NCBI RefSeq assembly: GCF_000725545.1 | Contig: NZ_JNZP01000019.1 | Span: forward strand, 1-64,000 | Length of the DNA: 64,000 nt | Source: Streptomyces exfoliatus | GTDB taxonomy: Bacteria > Actinomycetota > Actinomycetes > Streptomycetales > Streptomycetaceae | Reading direction: 5' to 3' | Shown: positions 30,080 through 38,192 of the stretch, piece after piece | Layout of the letters: every line of letters begins with the position of its first letter | Numbering within the stretch: the first letter of the stretch is position 1 | The notes under the pieces: generated by a model | What the model was told of the DNA's origin: nothing | Database searches by the model: none | The model's input: only the letters and a program-made list of their open reading frames with translations | Made by a program: the position numbers and the translations under genes

Positions 30080-30093
30080 TCCATCCCGGACAA
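30080..30093. promoter_or_regulatory. Candidate PucR-type operator upstream of gabT
   Basis: TCCATCCCGGACAA lies 109-122 nt upstream of the gabT ATG. In the transcription direction it matches TCCATACCGGACAA before the aldehyde dehydrogenase (24289-24276) at 13 of 14 positions. Confidence 0.5.
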
Positions 30094-30201
30094 CGACACA
30101 CCCCCCACCACTCCCGATCGGCGCATGCCGCCGGGCCTTCCCCGCGCCTAGCCTGCGGAGGAAACCCGCAAGTGCGTCCAGAACACCCCCAGGAGCCCCG
30201 C

Positions 30202-31536
30202 ATGAACGCTGTCCCGCAGGAGCGGCGCGTCGTCACCGCCATTCCCGGTCCGAAGTCGCTGGAGCTTCAGGCCCGCCGGCTCGACACGGTCGCCGGTGGC
30301 GTCGGCTCCACGCTCCCCGTCTTCACGAAGCGGGCCGGTGGCGGCATCATCGAGGACGTCGACGGCAACCGTCTGATCGACTTCGGTTCCGGCATCGCCG
30401 TGACCTCGGTCGGCGCCTCCGCCGAGGCCGTCGTGCGCCGCGCCACCGCGCAGCTGCAGGACTTCACCCACACCTGTTTCATGGTGACGCCGTACGAGGG
30501 TTACGTGGAGGTCTGCGAGGCGCTCGCCGAGCTGACCCCTGGCGACCACGCCAAGAAGTCCGCGCTGTTCAACTCGGGCGCCGAGGCCGTCGAGAACGCG
30601 GTGAAGATCGCCCGCTCGTACACCAAGCGCCAGGCCGTCGTCGTCTTCGACCACGGCTACCACGGCCGTACGAACCTGACGATGGCGCTGACCTCGAAGA
30701 ACATGCCGTACAAGCAGGGCTTCGGTCCGTTCGCGCCCGAGGTCTACCGCGTGCCGGTGGCGTACGGCTACCGCTGGCCCACCGGTGCCGAGAACTGCGG
30801 TCCCGAGGCCGCCGCCCAGGCGATCGACCAGATCAGCAAGCAGATCGGCGCCGACAACGTCGCCGCGATCATCATCGAGCCGGTCCTCGGCGAGGGCGGC
30901 TTCATCGAGCCGGCCAAGGGCTTCCTGCCGGCGATCGTGAAGTTCGCCAACGACAACGGCATCGTCTTCGTCGCCGACGAGATCCAGTCCGGCTTCTGCC
31001 GTACGGGCCAGTGGTTCGCGTGCGAGGACGAGGGCATCGTCCCTGACCTCATCACCACCGCCAAGGGCATCGCGGGCGGTCTGCCGCTGGCCGCCGTCAC
31101 CGGCCGCGCCGAGATCATGGACTCCGTCCACGGCGGCGGTCTGGGCGGCACCTACGGCGGCAACCCGGTGGCGTGCGCCGGTGCGCTCGGCTCCATCGAG
31201 ACGATGAAGGAGCTCGACCTCAACGGCAAGGCCAAGCGCATCGAGGAGGTCATGAAGGCCCGCCTGTCGGCGATGGCCGAGAAGTTCGACGCCATCGGTG
31301 ACATCCGTGGCCGCGGCGCCATGATCGCCATCGAGCTCGTCAAGGACCGCGCGACCAAGGAGCCGAACCCGGAGGCCGCCGGCGCGCTGGCGAAGGCCTG
31401 CCACGCCGAGGGTGTCCTGGTCCTGACCTGCGGCACCTACGGCAACGTGCTGCGCTTCCTGCCGCCGCTGGTCATCGACGAGAACCTTCTGAACGAGGGC
31501 CTCGACGTCATCGAGAACGCGTTCGCGCAGATCTGA
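30202..31536 (+). CDS. gabT: 4-aminobutyrate--2-oxoglutarate transaminase
   Basis: This 444-aa class III PLP aminotransferase converts GABA and 2-oxoglutarate to succinate semialdehyde and glutamate. It shows NSGAEAVENAVKIAR, VVFDHGYHGRTNLTMALTSK, FVADEIQSGFCRTGQWF and the PLP lysine in ITTAKGIAGGLPL. ATG 30202 has AGGAG 7 nt upstream. Codon usage is exceptionally biased to C/G even here, suggesting high expression. It is divergent from the VirD4-like gene. Gene symbol by family match; beta-alanine could also be a substrate. Confidence 0.95.
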   Translation: MNAVPQERRVVTAIPGPKSLELQARRLDTVAGGVGSTLPVFTKRAGGGIIEDVDGNRLIDFGSGIAVTSVGASAEAVVRRATAQLQDFTHTCFMVTPYEGYVEVCEALAELTPGDHAKKSALFNSGAEAVENAVKIARSYTKRQAVVVFDHGYHGRTNLTMALTSKNMPYKQGFGPFAPEVYRVPVAYGYRWPTGAENCGPEAAAQAIDQISKQIGADNVAAIIIEPVLGEGGFIEPAKGFLPAIVKFANDNGIVFVADEIQSGFCRTGQWFACEDEGIVPDLITTAKGIAGGLPLAAVTGRAEIMDSVHGGGLGGTYGGNPVACAGALGSIETMKELDLNGKAKRIEEVMKARLSAMAEKFDAIGDIRGRGAMIAIELVKDRATKEPNPEAAGALAKACHAEGVLVLTCGTYGNVLRFLPPLVIDENLLNEGLDVIENAFAQI

Positions 31537-31640
31537 CCCCCACCCCGTGAGGGCCATGGTGTGAAGACTCTGTGGGGGGCCGATGGCGGGTTGCGTTTCG
31601 CGCTGTCGGTCCCCTCTTCTCTGCCGTACGGTTTCTGCAG

Positions 31641-32375
31641 ATGAGAGAAACACCCCGGGCGGAGCCTCCCCAGCCCCGCCCGACCCGTGCCGTCGCGCAC
31701 ACCGCTGGAGCCTCGTGCTCCGGAACTCCTCACCGATCGGATGGCCGCCCGCCCCACACCCCCCGGGGCGTGCGGCAGCCCGATCCCCTCGGCCGCCCTG
31801 GAACCACCCCCCCTGTTCCAGGGCGGCCGGCTCTCTTCTCGGCGCTCGTCGCCCTCGCCGTCGTGACCTGGCAGGTGCTCGTCCACGGCCCCTTGGCCAG
31901 GCTCGACGAGCGGGTGTCCCGGGCCCTGGTGGACACGGTCCCCCGGCCCCTCTCCGAACTCGGCGCCGACCTCGGCAATCTGACCGTCGCCCTGCCCGTC
32001 CTCGGCTGCGCGATGGCGTACGCGGTGTGGCGCAGCCGCCGGATCGCCGCCCTGTACGCGGGGCTCGCGATGGCCCTCGTACCGCTCCTGGTGATTCCGT
32101 TGAAGGAGTGGACGGCCCGGCCCGGCCCGCTGGAGCCGTGGGCGCAGGGCTACTACCCCTCCGGCCACACCGCCACCGCGGTGGTCGCCTACTTCGGCGC
32201 GGCCTTCCTCGTCTCGAAGCGGCTGGTCCCCGTCGCCGCCGTGCTGACGGCGGTGACGGGGGCCGGGCTGGTCCTGCGCGGCTACCACTGGCCCCTGGAC
32301 GTGCTGGCCAGCCTGTGCCTGGGGGTGCTGATCCTGGCGGTCAGCTCCACGTGTACGCGTCGAAGTTCCGGCTGA
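31641..32375 (+). CDS. PAP2 family phosphatase, membrane
   Basis: This is about 244 aa from ATG 31641; the true start is uncertain, because the first 60 residues are low-complexity and other in-frame starts exist on either side. After about 65 residues it has five or six hydrophobic segments. PAP2 motifs are visible but slightly unusual: KEWTARPGP for motif 1, YYPSGHTATAVV for motif 2, and LVLRGYHWPLD for motif 3, where the Arg is only three residues from His. It probably hydrolyses a lipid pyrophosphate or phosphatidate at the outer membrane face. It overlaps the convergent chitinase by 35 nt at the 3' ends. Confidence 0.83.
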   Translation: MRETPRAEPPQPRPTRAVAHTAGASCSGTPHRSDGRPPHTPRGVRQPDPLGRPGTTPPVPGRPALFSALVALAVVTWQVLVHGPLARLDERVSRALVDTVPRPLSELGADLGNLTVALPVLGCAMAYAVWRSRRIAALYAGLAMALVPLLVIPLKEWTARPGPLEPWAQGYYPSGHTATAVVAYFGAAFLVSKRLVPVAAVLTAVTGAGLVLRGYHWPLDVLASLCLGVLILAVSSTCTRRSSG

Positions 32376-34140
32376 ACTCCCCCTGGTTGTAGCGGTCCCA
32401 GTTGATCGACCAGGTCATCAGGCCGCGCAGGGCGGGCCAGGTGCCGTGGGTCCGGTACGTGCCGCAGTCGGTCTTCTTCGTCAGGCAGTTGAGGGCCTTG
32501 TTCACCTCGGCTGGGGTCGTGTGGCCGTTGCCCGCCTGGGTGGAGGCGGGGAGGCCGATCGCGACCTGGTCGGCGCGGAGGGCCGGGAAGAAGCGGTCCG
32601 TGTTGCCGGCGACGGGGAAGCCGGTGAGGAGCATGTCGGTCATCGCGATGTGGAAGTCGGCGCCGCCCATGGAGTGGTACTGGTTGTCGAGGCCCATGAT
32701 GGAGCCCGAGTTGTAGTCCTGGACGTGGAGCAGGGTGAGGTCGTCGCGCAGGGCGTGGATGACCGGCAGGTAGGCGCCGGCGCGCGGGTCCTGGCCGCCC
32801 CAGGGGCCCGAGCCGTAGTACTGGTAGCCGAGCTGGACGAAGAAGGTCTCCGGGGCCATCGTCAGGACGAAGCCGGAGCCGTACTTGGCCTTGAGGGTCT
32901 TGACCGCCTGGATGAGGTTCACGATGACCGGGCTGGTCGGGCTGCGGAAGTCCGTGTCGCCGGTCTGGAGCGAGAGCGAGTGGCCCTCGAAGTCGATGTC
33001 GAGGCCGTCGAGGCCGTACTCGTCGATGATCTTCGAGACGGAGGAGACGAACGTGTCGCGGGCGGCGGTGGTGGAGAGCTGGACCTGGCCGTTCTGGCCG
33101 CCGATGGAGATGAGGACCTTCTTGCCGGCGGCCTGTTTGGCCTTGATCGCCGCCTTGAAGTCCGTGACGGACTCGACGTTCGGGCATTCCGTCGCCGGGC
33201 ACAGGCTGAAGCGGATGTCGCCCGAGGTCACCGAGGTCGGTTCGCCGAAGGCGAGGTTGATGACGTCCCAGGAGTCGGGGACGTCGGCCATCCGGGTGTA
33301 GCCGGAGCCGTTGGCGAAGCTGGCGTGAAGGTAGCCGACGAGGGCGTGCGCGGGCAGGCCGGGGTTGCCACCGCCGCCGCTGGTCGTCGTCGCGGTCACG
33401 GCCGCCGACTTCGGGGATTCGCCCGCGCCGTTCACGGCCGAGATCTGGAAGGTGTGCGAGGTGGCGGGGGCGAGGCCGGTGGCGGTGTACGAGGTGCCGG
33501 TCACGGTCGCGACGGCGGCACCGCCCTTGTAAACCTTGTACGAGGTGGCTCCCGGGACCGCGGTCCAGGTCAGCGGCACGGAGGTGGAGGTCGGGGAGCC
33601 CGCCGCGAGGCCGGTGGGGGCGGCCGGGAGCTGGACGGGGTCCCCGCCGGGGCCGTACAGGGAGAGGTCGTCGGCCTGGTAGGCGGGGGTGCCGTACCAG
33701 CCGTGGGTGTAGATCGTGACCGAGGTGGTGGAGGCGCCCGTGGTGAAACCGGTGCTGAGCTTCTGCCAGTCGGGGGCGGATCCGGTCCAGGTGGAGACGT
33801 CGGTGGTGCCGGTGCCGGCGGCGCCGAGGTAGACGTAGCTGCCGCGTACCCAGCCGCTGAGTGTGTAGGTGGAGTTGGGCTTCACGGTCACGGTCTGGGA
33901 GCAGCGGGCGTTGTCGCTCCCCGCGGGGGTCGCCTGGAGCGCCTTCGTACCGCTGCGTACGGGCGAGGAGACGACGGCGCCGCTGCCCGCCGTGCAGGTC
34001 CATCCTTCGAGGCCTGCCTCGAAGCCGCCGTTGCGGGCGAGTTCGGTGTCGGCGGCCTGGGCGGCGGGGGTGAGCGCGGCGAGTCCGCCGGCGGCGAGGA
34101 CGCCCGCGAGGAGCAGGGTGAGGGGTCTGGCGCGTTCCAC
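32341..34140 (-). CDS. Secreted GH18 chitinase with carbohydrate-binding and FN3 domains
   Basis: This 599-aa protein starts at GTG 34140 with GGAGG 5 nt upstream; the frame goes on but the signal peptide begins here (hydrophobic core LTLLLAGVLAAGGLAA, cleaved after AQA). A carbohydrate-binding beta-sandwich (about 30-165; ELARNGGFEAGLEGW) and a fibronectin type III repeat (about 170-255; PTGLAAGSPTSTSVPLTW) precede the catalytic barrel, with the GH18 motif GLDGLDIDFEG carrying the catalytic Glu. It should hydrolyse chitin outside the cell. Two DasR-type sites precede it. It overlaps the PAP2 gene at the 3' end. Confidence 0.96.
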   Translation of the reverse strand: MERARPLTLLLAGVLAAGGLAALTPAAQAADTELARNGGFEAGLEGWTCTAGSGAVVSSPVRSGTKALQATPAGSDNARCSQTVTVKPNSTYTLSGWVRGSYVYLGAAGTGTTDVSTWTGSAPDWQKLSTGFTTGASTTSVTIYTHGWYGTPAYQADDLSLYGPGGDPVQLPAAPTGLAAGSPTSTSVPLTWTAVPGATSYKVYKGGAAVATVTGTSYTATGLAPATSHTFQISAVNGAGESPKSAAVTATTTSGGGGNPGLPAHALVGYLHASFANGSGYTRMADVPDSWDVINLAFGEPTSVTSGDIRFSLCPATECPNVESVTDFKAAIKAKQAAGKKVLISIGGQNGQVQLSTTAARDTFVSSVSKIIDEYGLDGLDIDFEGHSLSLQTGDTDFRSPTSPVIVNLIQAVKTLKAKYGSGFVLTMAPETFFVQLGYQYYGSGPWGGQDPRAGAYLPVIHALRDDLTLLHVQDYNSGSIMGLDNQYHSMGGADFHIAMTDMLLTGFPVAGNTDRFFPALRADQVAIGLPASTQAGNGHTTPAEVNKALNCLTKKTDCGTYRTHGTWPALRGLMTWSINWDRYNQGEFSRNFDAYTWS

Positions 34141-34187
34141 AACTGCCTCCGGGGGTGGGGGAATCGAGGTGCGAGCGCGCCACAGCA

Positions 34188-34217
34188 TGGTCCAGACCAA
34201 TCGAGTGGTCAAGACCT
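34188..34217 (-). promoter_or_regulatory. Two DasR-type (dre) chitinase promoter repeats
   Basis: TGGTCCAGACCA (34188-34199) and TGGTCAAGACCT (34206-34217) are spaced by 6 nt, 48-77 nt upstream of the GTG. The first is a perfect palindrome of the known TGGTCTAGACCA type. They match the classic chitinase direct repeats and the DasR consensus. Induction by N-acetylglucosamine is from literature knowledge. Confidence 0.85.
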
Positions 34218-34239
34218 CTGCCCGGACCTCGCCTCCGAT

Positions 34240-34710
34240 TCAGTCCCCGTCGACCCCCCGCGCCAGCCGCCCCGCCGCCTCGTGCATCGCCAGTTCGAGG
34301 AGGGACGCGTCGGTGAGGGTGCCCGCGCCGTCCGGCGCCACCAGCCAGCGCACCGCACCGGTCACCCGGCCCGGATACGGGACGACGATCCAGGTCCCGG
34401 CGCCCGCGCCGCGCACGCCGCTGCCGAGCCAGCGGGTGACGGTGCCCGGCGGGACGAAGAAGCCCATCCGGGCGTCGCCGAAGTCGGCGAGGACCGGGCC
34501 CGGCCGGTCCACGAGCCGCCCCAGCACGTCGAGGGTGGGGTAGCCGAGCTCCGACGGCAGGATCAGGACGTCCCAGCGCCTGCCGGCGGGCAGCAGCGCG
34601 ACGCCGTGGGGGTTGCGCTCCCACTCCCACCGGCAGACGTCGGGATCCGGCGCCACCGAAGCCAGCCACTCCACGGCACTCCTGGCGCCTGTGGCCCCCG
34701 TATCAGTCAT
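34240..34710 (-). CDS. Small bifunctional primase-polymerase-like protein, hypothetical
   Basis: This 156-aa protein starts at ATG 34710, with AAGGAG 10 nt upstream. It resembles the N-terminal part of prim-pol family annotations in Streptomyces (GVALLPAGRRWDVLILP, LADFGDARMGFFVPPGT, GTWIVVPYPGR) but is too short for a full primase, and I see no acidic catalytic pair typical of AEP enzymes. Function should be regarded as unknown. Upstream are a 15-bp palindrome and a Crp-like site. It ends 22 nt before the chitinase promoter sites. Confidence 0.78.
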   Translation of the reverse strand: MTDTGATGARSAVEWLASVAPDPDVCRWEWERNPHGVALLPAGRRWDVLILPSELGYPTLDVLGRLVDRPGPVLADFGDARMGFFVPPGTVTRWLGSGVRGAGAGTWIVVPYPGRVTGAVRWLVAPDGAGTLTDASLLELAMHEAAGRLARGVDGD

Positions 34711-34730
34711 CGCAACGGTCTCCTTCCGGG

Positions 34731-34814
34731 TGGACACGGTGTCCAGACGGAGAGAGCGGGGTCGACGTCTTCTCTTACGCGACTTCGGGGCACCGGGAAA
34801 GTGATCTGGGTCAC
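34731..34814. promoter_or_regulatory. Palindrome and Crp-like site upstream of the prim-pol-like gene
   Basis: TGGACACGGTGTCCA (34731-34745) has 7-bp arms around one central base and lies 21-35 nt upstream of the ATG. GTGATCTGGGTCAC (34801-34814) has the GTGA-N6-TCAC form of Crp sites, about 90 nt upstream. Neither assignment is tested. Confidence 0.45.
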
Positions 34815-34922
34815 ACATCGGGGGTCCGGTCGGGTGGCCGGCGGCGGGCCTGGTCGGCGGCTTCCCTCGCCCGCCCCTCCCCCGTGTTCGTACGAGCCTC
34901 CGCCCGGCATCGCCGCCCGCCC

Positions 34923-34970
34923 GCCGTGGCCCCGCCGCGGCGGGCGGGAACGGCGCGGCGGGGCCACGGC
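34923..34970 (-). terminator. Terminator after the flavoprotein of the polyamine operon
   Basis: A perfect 17-bp stem (GCCGTGGCCCCGCCGCG and complement) with a 14-nt loop lies 31 nt past the flavoprotein stop. It closes the operon running from 42210. Confidence 0.8.
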
Positions 34971-35000
34971 ACACGCCGTGACCCCGCCGCTTCACCGGTC

Positions 35001-36419
35001 CTAGCTGTCGAAGCCCAGACCCAGCTTGTCCATCGTCTTCAGCCACAGGTTGCGCCGGCCGCCGTTCTCGTCGGCGCGCGCCATCGACCACTTGGTGATG
35101 CCGATGCCGGCCCAGGCGACCGGCTCGGGCGGGAACGGCAGCGGCTTGGAGCGGACCATCTCCAGGTCGGTGCGCTCGGTGCGCTCCCCCGCGAGCAGGT
35201 CGAGCATCACCTCCCCGCCGAAGCGGGTCGCGCCGACGCCGAGGCCGGTGAACCCGGCCGCGTACGCCACCTTGCCCTGGTACGCCGTACCGAAGAAGGC
35301 GGAGAAGCGGGAGCAGGTGTCGATCGCGCCGCCCCAGGCGTGGCTGAAGCGCAGCCCTTCCAGCTGCGGGAAGCAGCGGAAGAAGTGCTCGGCGAGCTTG
35401 AGGTACGTCTCCGGGCGGTGGTCCATGTCGGCGTTGAGCTTGCCCCCGAAGGGGTAGATCGCGTCGTAGCCGCCCCAGAGGATCCGGTTGTCGGCGGTGA
35501 TGCGGAAGTAGTGGAACCGGTTGGCGGAGTCGCCGAGGCCCTGCCGGTTCTTCCAGCCGACGGAGGCGAGCTGCCCGGGGCTGAGCGGCTCGGTCATCAG
35601 GGCGTAGTCGTAGACCGGGACGGTGTACGCCCGGACCCGCTTGACCAGGGACGGGAAGACGTTGGTGCCGAGCGCGACCCGGCGGGCGACGACCCGGCCG
35701 TACGGCGTGCGGACGCCCATGCCGGCGCCGACGGAGACCAGTTCCAGACCGGGGGTGTTCTCGAAGATCCGTACGCCCAGGTCGAGGCAGGCCCGCTTGA
35801 GGCCCCAGGCCAGCTTGGCGGGGTTCACCATGGCGACCCCTCGGCGGTCGAAGAGACCGCCGAGGAAGGTCGGCGAGTCGACCTCGGCGCGGACGGCGTC
35901 CTGGTCGAGCAGTTCGAGGCCGTCGGCGAGACCGAGCCGGTCGATCTCCGCGTACACCTCGGCCAGTTCCTCGACCTGGTACGGCTCGGTGGCGACGTCG
36001 ATCTCGCCGGTGCGCTCGAAGTCGCAGTCCAGGGAGTAGCGGGCGACCGCCTCCTCGATGGCGTCGAGGTTGCGCTCGCCGAGCTCCTCCAGCTTCGGCA
36101 GCTCACCCGGCCAGCGGGCGAGCCCGTTGCCGAAGCCGTGGGTGAGGGAGGCGGCGCAGAAGCCTCCGTTGCGGCCCGAGGCGGCCCAGCCCACCTCGCG
36201 CCCTTCGATCAGTACGACGTCCCTGGCGGGGTCGCGCTCCTTGGCGAGGAGCGCGGTCCAGAGTCCGCTGTAGCCGCCGCCGACGACGAGGAGGTCGCAC
36301 TTCTCGGTGCCGGTGAGGGCGGGCAGGGCTCCGGGCTTGCCGGGGTCTTCCAGCCAGAAGGGGACGGGCTGGGCGTCGGAGAGAGATTGTGCAGCGAGAC
36401 GCATGGCGACTGGGGCCAT
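35001..36419 (-). CDS. FAD-dependent oxidoreductase, gamma-glutamylputrescine oxidase-like
   Basis: This 472-aa protein starts at ATG 36419, with AAGGAG 9 nt upstream; a TTG three codons earlier is inside the leader. The FAD site is DLLVVGGGYSGLWTALLAKE, and ATS-type residues SGRNGGFC and the C-terminal GFTGLGVGATRFGGE match DAO/PuuB-like oxidases. Substrate gamma-glutamylputrescine or putrescine is inferred from the operon: aldehyde dehydrogenase and potDABC precede it. Product would be an aminobutyraldehyde, feeding the aldehyde dehydrogenases at 40696 and 50257. It is the last gene, with a strong terminator behind. Confidence 0.88.
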   Translation of the reverse strand: MAPVAMRLAAQSLSDAQPVPFWLEDPGKPGALPALTGTEKCDLLVVGGGYSGLWTALLAKERDPARDVVLIEGREVGWAASGRNGGFCAASLTHGFGNGLARWPGELPKLEELGERNLDAIEEAVARYSLDCDFERTGEIDVATEPYQVEELAEVYAEIDRLGLADGLELLDQDAVRAEVDSPTFLGGLFDRRGVAMVNPAKLAWGLKRACLDLGVRIFENTPGLELVSVGAGMGVRTPYGRVVARRVALGTNVFPSLVKRVRAYTVPVYDYALMTEPLSPGQLASVGWKNRQGLGDSANRFHYFRITADNRILWGGYDAIYPFGGKLNADMDHRPETYLKLAEHFFRCFPQLEGLRFSHAWGGAIDTCSRFSAFFGTAYQGKVAYAAGFTGLGVGATRFGGEVMLDLLAGERTERTDLEMVRSKPLPFPPEPVAWAGIGITKWSMARADENGGRRNLWLKTMDKLGLGFDS

Positions 36420-36456
36420 GGTTTCCAACTCCTTCGGTGCCTGAGCTGCCTATTGC

Positions 36457-37260
36457 TCAGGCTGTTGCTGTTTTCTTGCGCCGGTTCGTAATGATTTGCC
36501 CGGCCATGACCACCAGTACCGCGAGGACGAACATCGCGGTGCCGATGACGTTGATCTGAACGGGGGTTCCGCGCTGCGCCGAGCCCCAGACGAACATGGG
36601 GAAGGTGACGGTGGAGCCCGCGTTGAAGTTGGTGATGATGAAGTCGTCGAACGACAGCGCGAAGGCGAGCAGCCCGCCGGCGGCGATGCCGGGCGCGGCG
36701 ATCGGCAGGGTCACCCGCAGGAAGGTCTGCGTCGGCCCGGCGTAGAGGTCGCGCGCCGCCTCTTCGAGGCGCGGGTCCATGGACATGATCCGGGCCTTGA
36801 CCGCCGTGACGACGAACGACAGACAGAACATGATGTGGGCGATCAGGACCGTCCAGAAGCCCAGCTCGATCCCCATGTTGAGGAAGAGGGTGAGCAGCGA
36901 GGCGGCCATCACGACCTCGGGCATCGCCATCGGCAGGAAGATCAGCGAGTTGATCGCGCCGCGCGCCCGGAAGCGGTAGCGGACCAGCGCGAAGGCGATC
37001 ATCGTGCCGAGGACGACCGCGCCGACCGTCGCCCAGGCGGCGAGCTGGAGCGAGAGCGAGAGCGACTCGCACATGTCGGCGACGCCGCAGGGGTCCTTCC
37101 AGGCGTCGAGGGAGAACTCCTGCCAGGAGTAGTTGAAGCGCCCCTTCGGCCTGTTGAAGGAGAACGCCATCACCACCAGGTTCGGCAGGATCATGTACGC
37201 GAGCGTCAGCAGGCCCGCGATGACGACGAGGTTGCGTCGTATCCAGCGAATCATCCCCAT
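36457..37260 (-). CDS. potC: Polyamine ABC transporter permease PotC-like
   Basis: This 267-aa integral membrane protein has six hydrophobic segments. The cytoplasmic EAA loop reads EEAARDLYAGPTQTFLRVTLP. It pairs with PotB to form the channel. The ATG shares its A with the potB stop (TAATG), so the two are translationally coupled. Substrate assignment rests on the operon and the PotD component, not on permease sequence. The symbol follows family practice. Confidence 0.9.
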   Translation of the reverse strand: MGMIRWIRRNLVVIAGLLTLAYMILPNLVVMAFSFNRPKGRFNYSWQEFSLDAWKDPCGVADMCESLSLSLQLAAWATVGAVVLGTMIAFALVRYRFRARGAINSLIFLPMAMPEVVMAASLLTLFLNMGIELGFWTVLIAHIMFCLSFVVTAVKARIMSMDPRLEEAARDLYAGPTQTFLRVTLPIAAPGIAAGGLLAFALSFDDFIITNFNAGSTVTFPMFVWGSAQRGTPVQINVIGTAMFVLAVLVVMAGQIITNRRKKTATA

Positions 37261-38192
37261 TAGACCAAGTCCTCCGTTCCCGCTCGGCGGATGTAGACGG
37301 TGACCATGGCAAGGACGATCGCCATGAGGATGAAGGAGAGCGCGGCCGCCGTCGGGTAGTCGAGGACCCGCAGGAACTGTGACTGGATGACGTTTCCGAC
37401 CATCTTGGTGTCGGTGGAGCCGAGCAGCTCGGCGTTGACGTAGTCGCCGCTCGCCGGGATGAAGGTGAGCAGGGTGCCGGAGACGACGCCGGGCATCGAC
37501 AGCGGGAAGGTCACCTTGCGGAAGGTGGTCGCCGGGGAGGCGTACAGGTCCCGCGCGGCCTCGTGCAGCCGTCCGTCGATCCGCTCCAGGGAGGTGTAGA
37601 GGGGCAGGATCATGAAGGGCAGGAAGTTGTACGTGAGACCGCAGACGACCGCCATCGGGGTGGCGAGGACGCGGTCGCCCTCGGTCCAGCCGATCCAGCT
37701 GGTCACGTCGAGGACGTGGAGGGTGTTCAGCACGTCCACGACGACGCTGTCGTCCGCGAGGATCGTCTTCCAGGCCAGGGTCCGGATGAGGAAGCTGGTG
37801 AAGAAGGGCGCGATGACGAGGACGAGCAGGAGGTTGCGCCAGCGGCCGGCCTTGAAGGCGATCAGGTAGGCCAGCGGGTAGCCGAGCAGCAGGCAGAGCA
37901 GGGTCGCCGTCCCGGCGTACAGCAGGGAGCGGACGAACTGCGGCCAGTACTCGGTGAAGGCGTCCCAGTAGGTCTGGAAGTGCCAGGTGACCTCGAAGCC
38001 CTTCTCAAGGGAGCCGGTCTGCACGGAGGTCGAGGCCTGGTAGACCAGCGGCAGCGCGAAGAAGACGAGCAGCCAGATGATGCCGGGCAGCAGCAGCCAG
38101 TACGGGACGAGCCGCTTGCGGGCGGAGGGCTTGCGCAGAATCGGTTCGTCGACCGATTCGGGAGCCTCCTTCGCCAAGGTGGGAGCACTCAT
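37260..38192 (-). CDS. potB: Polyamine ABC transporter permease PotB-like
   Basis: This 310-aa permease has a short cytoplasmic N-terminus (residues 1-30, RKPSARKRLVPYW-like basic) and six membrane segments. The EAA loop reads HEAARDLYASPATTFRKVTFP. It contacts PotA and PotC. The ATG start overlaps the potA stop by 4 nt (ATGA), and the stop overlaps potC. Overlaps at both ends imply strict stoichiometric translation. Confidence 0.91.
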   Translation of the reverse strand: MSAPTLAKEAPESVDEPILRKPSARKRLVPYWLLLPGIIWLLVFFALPLVYQASTSVQTGSLEKGFEVTWHFQTYWDAFTEYWPQFVRSLLYAGTATLLCLLLGYPLAYLIAFKAGRWRNLLLVLVIAPFFTSFLIRTLAWKTILADDSVVVDVLNTLHVLDVTSWIGWTEGDRVLATPMAVVCGLTYNFLPFMILPLYTSLERIDGRLHEAARDLYASPATTFRKVTFPLSMPGVVSGTLLTFIPASGDYVNAELLGSTDTKMVGNVIQSQFLRVLDYPTAAALSFILMAIVLAMVTVYIRRAGTEDLV

